Positions 1 to 5,576 of a stretch of DNA of 7,339 nt are shown here, one piece after another. Source of the stretch: an uncultured Amylibacter sp. (GTDB taxonomy: Bacteria > Pseudomonadota > Alphaproteobacteria > Rhodobacterales > Rhodobacteraceae); assembly GCA_938001995.1 (NCBI GenBank), contig CALLAV010000312.1, positions 1-7,339 on the forward strand, written 5' to 3'. The position numbers and the translations under genes were made by a program. Within the stretch, counting starts at the first letter, position 1. Each line of letters starts with the position of its first letter. The notes beneath the pieces are model-generated. The model was not told where the DNA came from, did not search any database, and worked only from the letters and a program-made list of their open reading frames with translations.

Positions 1-2372
1 TTAGGCTTTTCTTCCACTTCTGGCGCTGCTTCTGCTTCAGCCTCAGGCGCTGCATCAGCCTCAACTGGTGCCGCGTCTGCCGTCGCTTCTTCGTCCGTCT
101 TCTTGGTTGAACGACGACGGGTTGTGCGCGACTTCTTGGGCTTCTCTTCAGCAGTTTCCGCTTCGGGCGCTGCGTCTGCCTCCGCGGGGGCGTCTGCTTG
201 CGCTTCTACAGCGGCTTCGCCGTCGTTGGTTTCAGCGTTTTGCGCCTCGCCACCCTGGTTTTCACCCCGATCCTTGCCACCGCGACGCCGACGCCGACGG
301 CGCTTCTTCTTGGGCTGATCGTCCGATGCTGCCTCTGGATGCGGCTCGGTTGTTGTTGTGACCTCGGCCTCTTCTTCCATGGTGAACGGTTCGATGCTGT
401 CGATGGTGACGGCAGCTTGCGCAGGTGCTTTTGGAATGCGCCGCGTAGAGGATTTGAACTTTTCCATTTTATGATCAGGAGAGATCATATGCGGATCAGA
501 TTCGATGCGAATGGCCATGCCATAGCGGGCTTCAAGCATCATAATATGTTCGCGTTTTTCGTTCAAAAGGTAGTTGGCGATTTGAACAGGCGCTGTGACC
601 AGCACTTCGCGCGAACGTTTGCGTGTGCCTTCTTCTTCCAGTTCGCGCAGGATCAAAAGGGCCATGGAGTCGTTGGACCGGGTCAGGCCCGTGCCGTGAC
701 AGGCGGCGCAAGGCTGTGTTGATGCTTCTAACATCCCTGGACGCAAACGTTGACGAGACATTTCCATCAGGCCAAAGCCCGAAATGCGGCCGACTTGAAT
801 GCGCGCGCGGTCGTTTTTCAAACGATCCTTCATGCGTTTTTCAACGGAGGAGTTGTTGCGGCGTTCTTCCATGTCGATGAAGTCGATCACGATCAGGCCC
901 GCAAGATCGCGCAGTTTCACTTGGCGCGCCACTTCTTCGGCAGCTTCAAGGTTGGTGCGCAGGGCAGTGTCCTCAATCGAGCCTTCTTTGGTCGCTTTGC
1001 CAGAGTTCACGTCGATCGCAACCAGCGCTTCGGTGATGCCGATGACGATATAGCCACCAGATTTCAACTGAACGGTCGGGTTGAACATGCCATCAAGGTA
1101 GGTTTCCACCTGAAAACGGGAAAACAGCGGCAGGGTTTCGCGGTAATGTTTCACGCGGTCCGTGCGGGTTGGCATGAGCATGTTCATATACTCTTTGGCC
1201 GTCTTAAAGCCGGCGTCGCCTTCAACCAAAATCTCGTCAATCTCGCGGTTATACAAATCGCGGATAGAGCGTTTGATCAAATCACCTTCTTCGTAGATGG
1301 CGGCGGGCGCAATAGATTTCAGCGTTAGGTCACGGACCTGTTCCCACTGGCGCAACAGGTATTCATAGTCGCGTTTGATTTCGGTCTTGGTGCGTTTCGC
1401 GCCTGCGGTGCGGATGATCAGACCTGCGCCTTCGGGCACTTCGATCTCATTCGCGATTTCCTTGAGCTTTTTGCGGTCTGGGGCGTTGGTGATTTTGCGC
1501 GAAATGCCGCCACCGCGTGCGGTGTTCGGCATCAGAACGCAATAACGACCCGCCAGGGAGAGGTAAGTTGTAAGGGCCGCGCCTTTGTTGCCGCGCTCCT
1601 CTTTAACCACTTGAACCAGCAGGATTTGGCGAACTTTAACGACCTCTTGAATCTTATAACGACGCGGGCGTGGTTTGCGCGGGCGGAATTCTGCGCGGGC
1701 ATGCTCGTCGCTGTCGTCTTGGTCCTTGGCGTCTTCTTCCGCGACGGTTTCTTTCGCGGCTTTTGTGGCTTCGTCGTCAGCTTCATCGGACTCAGCGGCA
1801 TCTTCGGATGGGTCTTCAACCTCGGCTTCGGCATCCATTTCTGGTGCATCGTTGTCGATTGTTTCAGGCGCCGCAGCTGATTTTTCTACATCGTCTGGCG
1901 TTTCAACCACTTCTGCTTCAGGTACATCGACCAAACCGTTGTCGTCACCTTCTGCGTCCACGTCGATCACATCCGATGTAACCACATCATCTGAGTTGGC
2001 AGCCGCTTCGGATTTCTTGCGGCGCGAACGACGAGGCTTGCGCGATTTTTCGCGCCGTTCGTCTTCTTCTGCCATAGCTTTGGCGTATTCCGCTTCCTCT
2101 GCGAGCAGCTTTTCACGGTCTGCTACAGGGATTTGGTAATAATCGGGGTGAATTTCCGAAAATGCGAGGAAACCGTGGCGGTTTCCACCGTAATCCACAA
2201 AGGCCGCCTGAAGGGACGGTTCGACGCGGGTTACTTTTGCAAGGTATATGTTGCCAGCCAGCTGGCGTTTGTTTTCTGATTCAAAGTCGAATTCTTCTAC
2301 TTTGTTTCCATCAACCACAACAACGCGGGTTTCTTCCGCGTGGGTGGCGTCGATAAGCATCTTTTTAGCCAT
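1..2372 (-). CDS. rne: Ribonuclease E, C-terminal end missing from window
   Basis: Endoribonuclease that cuts single-stranded RNA in mRNA decay and rRNA/tRNA processing, and usually scaffolds the degradosome. About 790 residues are visible. An S1 domain begins near residue 35 (FVDYGGNRHGFL at 58-69), is broken by a charged insert (about 80-235) and resumes at VVKEERGNKGAALTT. The catalytic Mg aspartates are D454 (AIDVNSGK) and D497 (VIDFIDM); the Zn-link cysteines are C555 and C558 (CAACHGTG). These four sit exactly 151 residues beyond E. coli D303, D346, C404 and C407, so the catalytic core is collinear. The tail (from about 680) is Glu/Ala-rich with basic patches (KKKRRRRRR) and runs off the window, as expected for a disordered scaffold. 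The ATG at 2372 is secure because an in-frame TAA lies at 2378-2376. Its own Shine-Dalgarno is weak. It is divergent from the amidase gene. Confidence 0.97.
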   Translation of the reverse strand, partial: MAKKMLIDATHAEETRVVVVDGNKVEEFDFESENKRQLAGNIYLAKVTRVEPSLQAAFVDYGGNRHGFLAFSEIHPDYYQIPVADREKLLAEEAEYAKAMAEEDERREKSRKPRRSRRKKSEAAANSDDVVTSDVIDVDAEGDDNGLVDVPEAEVVETPDDVEKSAAAPETIDNDAPEMDAEAEVEDPSEDAAESDEADDEATKAAKETVAEEDAKDQDDSDEHARAEFRPRKPRPRRYKIQEVVKVRQILLVQVVKEERGNKGAALTTYLSLAGRYCVLMPNTARGGGISRKITNAPDRKKLKEIANEIEVPEGAGLIIRTAGAKRTKTEIKRDYEYLLRQWEQVRDLTLKSIAPAAIYEEGDLIKRSIRDLYNREIDEILVEGDAGFKTAKEYMNMLMPTRTDRVKHYRETLPLFSRFQVETYLDGMFNPTVQLKSGGYIVIGITEALVAIDVNSGKATKEGSIEDTALRTNLEAAEEVARQVKLRDLAGLIVIDFIDMEERRNNSSVEKRMKDRLKNDRARIQVGRISGFGLMEMSRQRLRPGMLEASTQPCAACHGTGLTRSNDSMALLILRELEEEGTRKRSREVLVTAPVQIANYLLNEKREHIMMLEARYGMAIRIESDPHMISPDHKMEKFKSSTRRIPKAPAQAAVTIDSIEPFTMEEEAEVTTTTEPHPEAASDDQPKKKRRRRRRRGGKDRGENQGGEAQNAETNDGEAAVEAQADAPAEADAAPEAETAEEKPKKSRTTRRRSTKKTDEEATADAAPVEADAAPEAEAEAAPEVEEKP
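36..197 (-). repeat. Degenerate repeat in the RNase E C-terminal tail
   Basis: The nonapeptide EADAAPEAE is encoded twice, at 182-156 and 62-36, exactly 120 nt (40 residues) apart. Each copy is preceded by an ADA(A)P-type stretch and followed by an EEKPK motif (the second copy after a short extra AEAAPEV). Basic segments such as KKSRTTRRR lie between them. This looks like an acidic/basic alternating low-complexity repeat inside the noncatalytic scaffold. The second unit runs into the window edge, so the number of copies is unknown. Confidence 0.6.
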
Positions 2373-2400
2373 ATTTTATCTTTCGCACGCACATCCGCAC
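2365..2400 (-). CDS. Possible upstream mini-ORF overlapping the rne start
   Basis: A GTG at 2400-2398 lies 7 nt after a perfect AGGAGG (2413-2408, minus strand). It opens an 11-codon frame, VRMCVRKIKYG, that ends in TAA at 2367-2365. The frame overlaps the rne ATG (2372-2370) in a different register and stops a few bases past it, a geometry suited to termination-reinitiation. rne itself has only a weak AAAGA-type site, and the strong AGGAGG is about 35 nt from its ATG, too far for direct use. No in-frame extension of rne could use this site, because a TAA lies just upstream of the rne ATG. I see the geometry directly; that it is translated is inference. It could be a chance short frame. Confidence 0.35.
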   Translation of the reverse strand: MRMCVRKIKYG

Positions 2401-2407
2401 AGTCAGG

Positions 2408-2425
2408 CCTCCTGTTTCCAGGGGG
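2408..2425 (-). promoter_or_regulatory. rne leader hairpin with GAAA loop burying AGGAGG
   Basis: Read on the minus strand, CCCCCTG-GAAA-CAGGAGG folds into a seven-position stem (six Watson-Crick pairs, one C/A mismatch) closed by a GNRA-type GAAA tetraloop. The 3' arm contains the whole AGGAGG Shine-Dalgarno of the mini-ORF. An alternative small fold, CAGG-agg-CCTG (2414-2404), shares the same bases, so two conformers compete. A leader hairpin is where E. coli RNase E senses its own level; a similar autoregulatory role here is inference. Confidence 0.45.
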
Positions 2426-2501
2426 ATTGATCATGGAGTTTGCGTGATAAATTGAGGCGATGTGGGAGGCATTGGTGTCTGAAACACGCAAAAACGGCGC
2501 A

Positions 2502-2532
2502 GGTATAGAGCCTGTTCCGTGTGTGTTTTCAA
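2502..2532 (-). promoter_or_regulatory. Candidate rne promoter
   Basis: On the minus strand, TTGAAA (2532-2527, five of six to TTGACA) is followed after 19 bp by TATACC (2507-2502, four of six to TATAAT). The spacer is slightly long. Transcription would start near 2495 and give a leader of roughly 120 nt that includes the GAAA hairpin and mini-ORF. The -10 box lies in a small inverted repeat, CAGG-N7-CCTG (2500-2514). Matches are moderate and no other clear promoter for rne was seen. Confidence 0.3.
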
Positions 2533-2565
2533 TCGTATCAACGCGCTTCATCGCGGTTATCTCCA

Positions 2566-2585
2566 GCATCCTTATGGTCGGATGC
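2566..2585. repeat. Inverted repeat GCATCC-N8-GGATGC
   Basis: A perfect 6-bp inverted repeat with an 8-nt loop (TTATGGTC on the plus strand). There is no T tract on either side, so it is not a typical intrinsic terminator. It lies about 35 bp upstream of the candidate rne -35 box and could be an operator, or a leader hairpin if rne transcription starts further upstream. It could also be chance. Confidence 0.3.
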
Positions 2586-2733
2586 CAAGCTCTGGCGCAT
2601 GTCGTGCTAAGCGCAACACGCGCAATTCGGGTGGCCAAGTGGCCTTGCCAGTGAATCGGGTTCTGGGTGCGAGCGTTTTTCAGCTCTGAACATCACCGCG
2701 AACCGCTGGCGAAACTGTTAGAACGGCGGCTGG

Positions 2734-2761
2734 TTGCCTGTCCGTTACAAAATAGTCTTAT
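2734..2761 (+). promoter_or_regulatory. Weak candidate promoter for the amidase gene
   Basis: TTGCCT (2734-2739) and TCTTAT (2756-2761) are spaced 16 bp, each matching the sigma-70 consensus at four of six positions. A start near 2768 would place both CtrA-like sites downstream of it. An alternative -10 is TAAGAT at 2820-2825, which would put the second CtrA-like site near -35, a common arrangement for CtrA-activated promoters. Sequence alone does not decide between them. Confidence 0.22.
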
Positions 2762-2766
2762 GGACG

Positions 2767-2781
2767 TTAATGGGGAATTAC
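2767..2781. promoter_or_regulatory. CtrA-like binding site 1 upstream of the amidase
   Basis: TTAA (2767-2770), seven bases, TTAC (2778-2781): seven of eight defined positions match the CtrA full-site consensus TTAA-N7-TTAA. CtrA is the alphaproteobacterial cell-cycle/motility response regulator. Assignment rests on motif match and on a second site nearby. Confidence 0.4.
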
Positions 2782-2791
2782 AATCGAAATT

Positions 2792-2813
2792 TGGTTAGGG
2801 TATGGTTAAGATA
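2792..2813. promoter_or_regulatory. CtrA-like binding site 2, inside an 11-bp tandem repeat
   Basis: TTAG (2795-2798), seven bases, TTAA (2806-2809). Read on the minus strand this is TTAAC-CATACC-CTAAC, one mismatch from TTAAC-N6-TTAAC, and it contains the half-site octamer TTAACCAT exactly. The same bases form two adjacent 11-bp copies, TGGTTAGGGTA and TGGTTAAGATA (nine of eleven identical), so the half-sites are phased one helical turn apart, as expected for a dimer of an OmpR-family regulator. The site ends about 50 bp before the amidase start codon. Confidence 0.5.
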
Positions 2814-2824
2814 CAGAAATAAGA

Positions 2825-2840
2825 TCTCGGTCAGCCGAGG
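2825..2840 (+). promoter_or_regulatory. Small hairpin before the amidase start
   Basis: CTCGG (2826-2830), TCAG loop, CCGAG (2835-2839): a perfect 5-bp stem with a tetranucleotide loop, extendable by a T-G pair (2825/2840). The 3' arm covers the GAGG (2837-2840) that would serve a GTG start at 2846. The downstream GGAG (2850-2853) stays free for the ATG at 2861, which favours that start. No T run follows, so it is not a terminator. Confidence 0.4.
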
Positions 2841-2860
2841 CGATAGTGCGGAGCGGTAAG

Positions 2861-4099
2861 ATGATGCGACAGGCGATTTGGCTGGTGGCTGTAATGGTAT
2901 GTAGTGCGATCTGGGCGCAGGGGTTTGCCCATGCTCAAGGATTGCAAGCACTGGCCCGTGTCGATGTCAGCCAATCCAAGATCGAAGACGGGCGCAATGG
3001 GTCGATTTCCCTACAGTTAGAACTGTCACAACCGGTGCCGTTTCGTGTGTTTACGCTGAATGATCCCGCCCGTGTTGTCATGGATTTTCGCGAAATTGAC
3101 TGGACAGGCTTTGACGAGGCTGCCGTGGATCAAAGCGAACGGGTGAGCGACATGCGGTTTGGCATCTTCCGCCCAGGGTGGTCGCGATTGGTGTTGGATT
3201 TGAACACGCCAGTCGTTCCCGATCAAACGGAAATGCGCGTGAACGACACACGTGGCACAGCCACATTGCAGATCGATATGATTGCGGCGAGCGACGAGGC
3301 CTTTGCCGATTTCAGCAAAGCCCGCGAGGAAGACGGCTGGGCTTTGCCAAAATCAACCGCTTTCGGCCAACCCAAAGAGCGCCAATTGGGCGACCGCCCT
3401 GTGATGGTTGTGATTGATCCTGGCCACGGTGGTGTGGACAGCGGGGCAGAGCGCGACGGCTATGAGGAAAAGCATCTGGTGATGCAATTCGCGCTGGAAC
3501 TGGAAGAAGCGTTGATCCGCACGGGGCGTTACAAGGCCGATCTGACACGGCGCGACGATGTATTTATGTCCTTGCCAGATCGTATTTCACGGGCCCGAAT
3601 GTTAGGGGCGGATGTGTTTGTGTCGGTTCATGCGGATGCGCTGTCCGAAGGGTCGGCAACGGGGACAACGGTTTATACTTTGTCCGACAAGGCATCGTCC
3701 AATATGGCCGCAGAGCTGGCTGCAGGGCATGACCGCAGCGATTTATTGGCTGGCGTGGATTTGGCAGAACAAGACGATCAAATTGCAAGCGTTTTGATGG
3801 ATATGGCACGTTTGGAAACGGATGTGCGCAGCGAAATGCTGGCGGATTTCATGGTTAACGGGATCGCACAATCGGTCGGTCGTATCCGCAAACGGCCACA
3901 TTTAGGGGCAGGGTTCACGGTGCTCAAAGCGCCTGATATCCCGTCTGTGTTGGTCGAATTGGGATTCATGTCAAATAAATCAGATTTGAACAATCTGTTA
4001 ACGAAAGCATGGCGCGATAAGGTTGTGCTCGGTGTGATTGACGCGCTTGACAACTGGACAGTCGAGGACGCGGCGCAAGGCCGTTTGTTGCGCCAATAA
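2861..4099 (+). CDS. amiC: Periplasmic N-acetylmuramoyl-L-alanine amidase (AMIN plus Amidase_3)
   Basis: Zinc amidase that cleaves the bond between N-acetylmuramic acid and the L-Ala of the stem peptide; it works in the periplasm during cell separation. Numbered from the ATG at 2861 (412 residues): signal peptide 1-25 with a cleavage site after AHA (residues 23-25), AMIN localisation domain about 30-145, linker, Amidase_3 domain about 183-400. Likely Zn ligands are H189 (DPGHGG), E203 (YEEK) and H257 (SVHAD); the catalytic glutamate is E366 (LVELGFMSN). The segment after SVHAD that includes DDQIASVL resembles the regulatory helix region of AmiA/B/C-type enzymes, which are held inactive until an activator binds. 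No LysM or SPOR domain. The start is set by GGAG 7 nt upstream; a GTG at 2846 in the same frame is the alternative. Divergent from rne, first gene of the wall block, with CtrA-like sites upstream. Confidence 0.95.
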   Translation: MMRQAIWLVAVMVCSAIWAQGFAHAQGLQALARVDVSQSKIEDGRNGSISLQLELSQPVPFRVFTLNDPARVVMDFREIDWTGFDEAAVDQSERVSDMRFGIFRPGWSRLVLDLNTPVVPDQTEMRVNDTRGTATLQIDMIAASDEAFADFSKAREEDGWALPKSTAFGQPKERQLGDRPVMVVIDPGHGGVDSGAERDGYEEKHLVMQFALELEEALIRTGRYKADLTRRDDVFMSLPDRISRARMLGADVFVSVHADALSEGSATGTTVYTLSDKASSNMAAELAAGHDRSDLLAGVDLAEQDDQIASVLMDMARLETDVRSEMLADFMVNGIAQSVGRIRKRPHLGAGFTVLKAPDIPSVLVELGFMSNKSDLNNLLTKAWRDKVVLGVIDALDNWTVEDAAQGRLLRQ

Positions 4100-4151
4100 G
4101 GTAAATTGCGTCCGCTGCTTTATCGTTTCTTAAACCTTCGTCTTTAGACAT

Positions 4152-4170
4152 CAAACCTTGCACGGGTTTG
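4152..4170 (+). repeat. Weak hairpin in the amidase-kinase gap
   Basis: CAAACC (4152-4157) and GGTTTG (4165-4170) pair as a 6-bp stem around a 7-nt loop (TTGCACG). The stem is A/T-rich and is followed by TTAGAT, not a T tract, so it is unlikely to end transcription. The 88-bp gap shows no good promoter either, which is compatible with read-through from the amidase gene into the kinase gene. Confidence 0.25.
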
Positions 4171-4187
4171 TTAGATAGGCGGAGTGG

Positions 4188-5423
4188 ATGATCGACAACA
4201 GAAACATGGTGACCGCCCTAACCCGTCGCAATCGCATCGGCATGGCACAGCATTTGCAAGAAAAGCGGCAGGCGCCGAATCCCGCGGAATTGCTGTCCGA
4301 ATTGGCCGAGGTCAGTTTGCAGGGCATTATCGTCCTTGGCGCATATAACATCGAGTTTTGTAACAAACGTGCCCGCGAGCTGAATGGCGTACCAAAGTCG
4401 GTTCTGGATGAAGGCAAGCCGTGGATGGATTTCTTTCAATATCAATTGGATCGCGGTGATTTTGGTGAAGGGGACGTGGGGCAGGCGTTTTTCGACAATT
4501 TGATTAACAACTTTAAAGAACGCAAAGTCATGCAGGTTGAACGCGCGGCGGGGAATGGGCGTATGGTACGGGCGGATCGTGTGCCAAACTCGCTTGGCGG
4601 TATGACCCTTACGCTGACAGATATCACAGAGTTAAAAGCCCGCGAAGACGAACTGCGCGCAATCGGCGTCGCCGCGAAAGCAGCGGAACAAGCAAAGACA
4701 GAATTTCTGGCAAACATGAGCCATGAGTTGCGCACGCCTTTGAACGGCATCCTCGGCTTGGCAGAGGTCTTAACGCAAAGCGAAATGGCAAGCGATCAAC
4801 AAGAGGCCGCAGGTGTGATCTTCTCCTCGGCAGAGGCGTTGGTGCGGGTGGTGGATGACGTGCTAGAGGTGTCAAAACTGGATCTTGGCACGCTCGAAAT
4901 CAATCCCCAGCCATTTGATTTGCTCCAAACGGTGCGCGATTTGGTAGCTGAATTTTCAGCGGCGGCCCATAGCAAAGGCATCGGCCTGCACCTGCGCCTG
5001 TGCGAAGAAATGCCCCGCGTCATCGGCGACGCACGTTTGTTGCATCAGGCGATGACCCATCTGCTCGACAATGCGGTGCGCTTTACCGAAAAAGGTAAGG
5101 TCGACGTTATTTTGAATTGCGATGCCTCTGGCGAGGGTACGTTCAAAACCGAATTGATCATTCGTGACACAGGGATTGGCATCAACAAAAGAGACCAGAC
5201 ACGGATTTTTGAGCGATTCACACAAGTCCAAAGCGACACATCACGGGGCTATGATGGGACGGGATTGGGACTGGCCCTTACAAAAGCCTATGTCGAAAAA
5301 ATGGGCGGGGCGGTCACGGTGGACAGCAAAAAGGGGGAAGGTAGCACATTCAATTTGGCGTTACAGTTTGCAGCAGCGGACCGCGAAAATCTTCAATCAA
5401 GGAAAGCCAACGGCAAAAAGTGA
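4188..5423 (+). CDS. Soluble PAS-domain sensor histidine kinase (orphan)
   Basis: Sensor kinase of 411 residues with no signal peptide or membrane segment, so probably cytoplasmic. A PAS domain (about 33-148, PAS_7-like, ending in the typical LTLTDITELK) leads by a short helix into a HisKA dimerisation domain with H179 as the phosphoacceptor (FLANMSHELRTPLNGIL). The HATPase domain has an N box at N295 (HLLDNAVRFT), G1 at 327-332 (DTGIGI), an F box (RIFERFTQ) and G2 at 357-362 (GTGLGL), so all catalytic motifs are present. No receiver or HPt domain follows, and no response regulator is nearby, so it must phosphorylate a partner encoded elsewhere or feed a phosphorelay. The ligand is unknown; the PAS core shows no obvious haem or flavin signature I can name. 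GGAG lies only 3 nt before the ATG, with AGG 8 nt away, an untidy ribosome site; GTG at 4185 is a possible alternative. It sits between two cell-wall genes, which hints at an envelope or cell-cycle role. Confidence 0.93.
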   Translation: MIDNRNMVTALTRRNRIGMAQHLQEKRQAPNPAELLSELAEVSLQGIIVLGAYNIEFCNKRARELNGVPKSVLDEGKPWMDFFQYQLDRGDFGEGDVGQAFFDNLINNFKERKVMQVERAAGNGRMVRADRVPNSLGGMTLTLTDITELKAREDELRAIGVAAKAAEQAKTEFLANMSHELRTPLNGILGLAEVLTQSEMASDQQEAAGVIFSSAEALVRVVDDVLEVSKLDLGTLEINPQPFDLLQTVRDLVAEFSAAAHSKGIGLHLRLCEEMPRVIGDARLLHQAMTHLLDNAVRFTEKGKVDVILNCDASGEGTFKTELIIRDTGIGINKRDQTRIFERFTQVQSDTSRGYDGTGLGLALTKAYVEKMGGAVTVDSKKGEGSTFNLALQFAAADRENLQSRKANGKK

Positions 5424-5511
5424 TCGTTTGGGCGGTTTAATTTCCCAAGAAAAGCATTAGGTGCTGCGTCAAATAGAAAGGTTTGCGCGGCTTTGCGCCA
5501 AATCAGACAAA

Positions 5512-5529
5512 ACCCTGCTTTGACCCTGC
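5512..5529 (+). promoter_or_regulatory. Tandem direct repeat over the mrcA -35 box
   Basis: ACCCTGC occurs at 5512-5518 and again at 5523-5529, an exact 11-bp period, each followed by a T-rich trinucleotide. The second copy overlaps the TTGACC -35 box of the mrcA promoter. Heptamer direct repeats one helical turn apart at the -35 are typical operators of OmpR/PhoB-family response regulators. That this one is such an operator is inference. Confidence 0.35.
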
Positions 5530-5548
5530 ATTTGTGGGGCGGTAGACT
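5520..5548 (+). promoter_or_regulatory. Sigma-70-type promoter for mrcA
   Basis: TTGACC (5520-5525, five of six to consensus) is separated by exactly 17 bp from TAGACT (5543-5548, four of six). Transcription would start near 5555, about 22 nt before the GTG start of mrcA. This is the best-formed promoter in the window and indicates that mrcA can be expressed apart from the amidase and kinase genes. Confidence 0.55.
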
Positions 5549-5576
5549 GGCAGGGAGTAGAGTTAGGGATTCGTTG

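Larger units (their letters stand above)
2426..2744. other. Intergenic region with no supported gene
   Basis: This is the central part of the divergent gap between rne and the amidase gene. It holds the candidate rne promoter and a 6-bp inverted repeat at 2566-2585. Short frames exist on both strands (for example plus 2475-2654 and minus 2638-2297), but they overlap each other antiparallel, match no family I recognise and have no consistent coding signature. The simplest reading is leader and control DNA for both flanking genes. Confidence 0.5.

Noticed and set aside
198..1328. Long plus-strand open frames antisense to rne (198-722 and 750-1328).
   Set aside because: They are shadows of the rne codon pattern; the minus frame carries all RNase E catalytic motifs without interruption.
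2297..2638. Minus-strand frame of 113 codons upstream of and overlapping the rne start.
   Set aside because: It overlaps the securely placed rne N-terminus in another register, has a composition unlike a folded protein, and matches no known family.
2460..2654. Short plus-strand frame (about 59-64 codons) in the divergent region; a GTG at 2475 has GGGAGG 5 nt upstream and the middle is hydrophobic.
   Set aside because: It lies over the likely rne promoter and leader, has no recognisable family, has no convincing signal or lipobox, and is mirrored by another chance frame on the opposite strand.
4130..4147. TTAA followed by TTAG upstream of the kinase as a CtrA site.
   Set aside because: The spacing between the half-sites is 10 nt, not 7.
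5428..5448. TTGGG-N11-CCCAA just after the kinase stop codon as a terminator.
   Set aside because: Only a 5-bp stem with a large loop and no T tract; too weak to call.
5482..5502. TTTGCGC direct/inverted repeat in the kinase-mrcA gap (GCGC arms with TTT/AAA flanks).
   Set aside because: The stem is short with a bulge; the repeat may be chance in a GCG-rich stretch and is separate from the promoter boxes.
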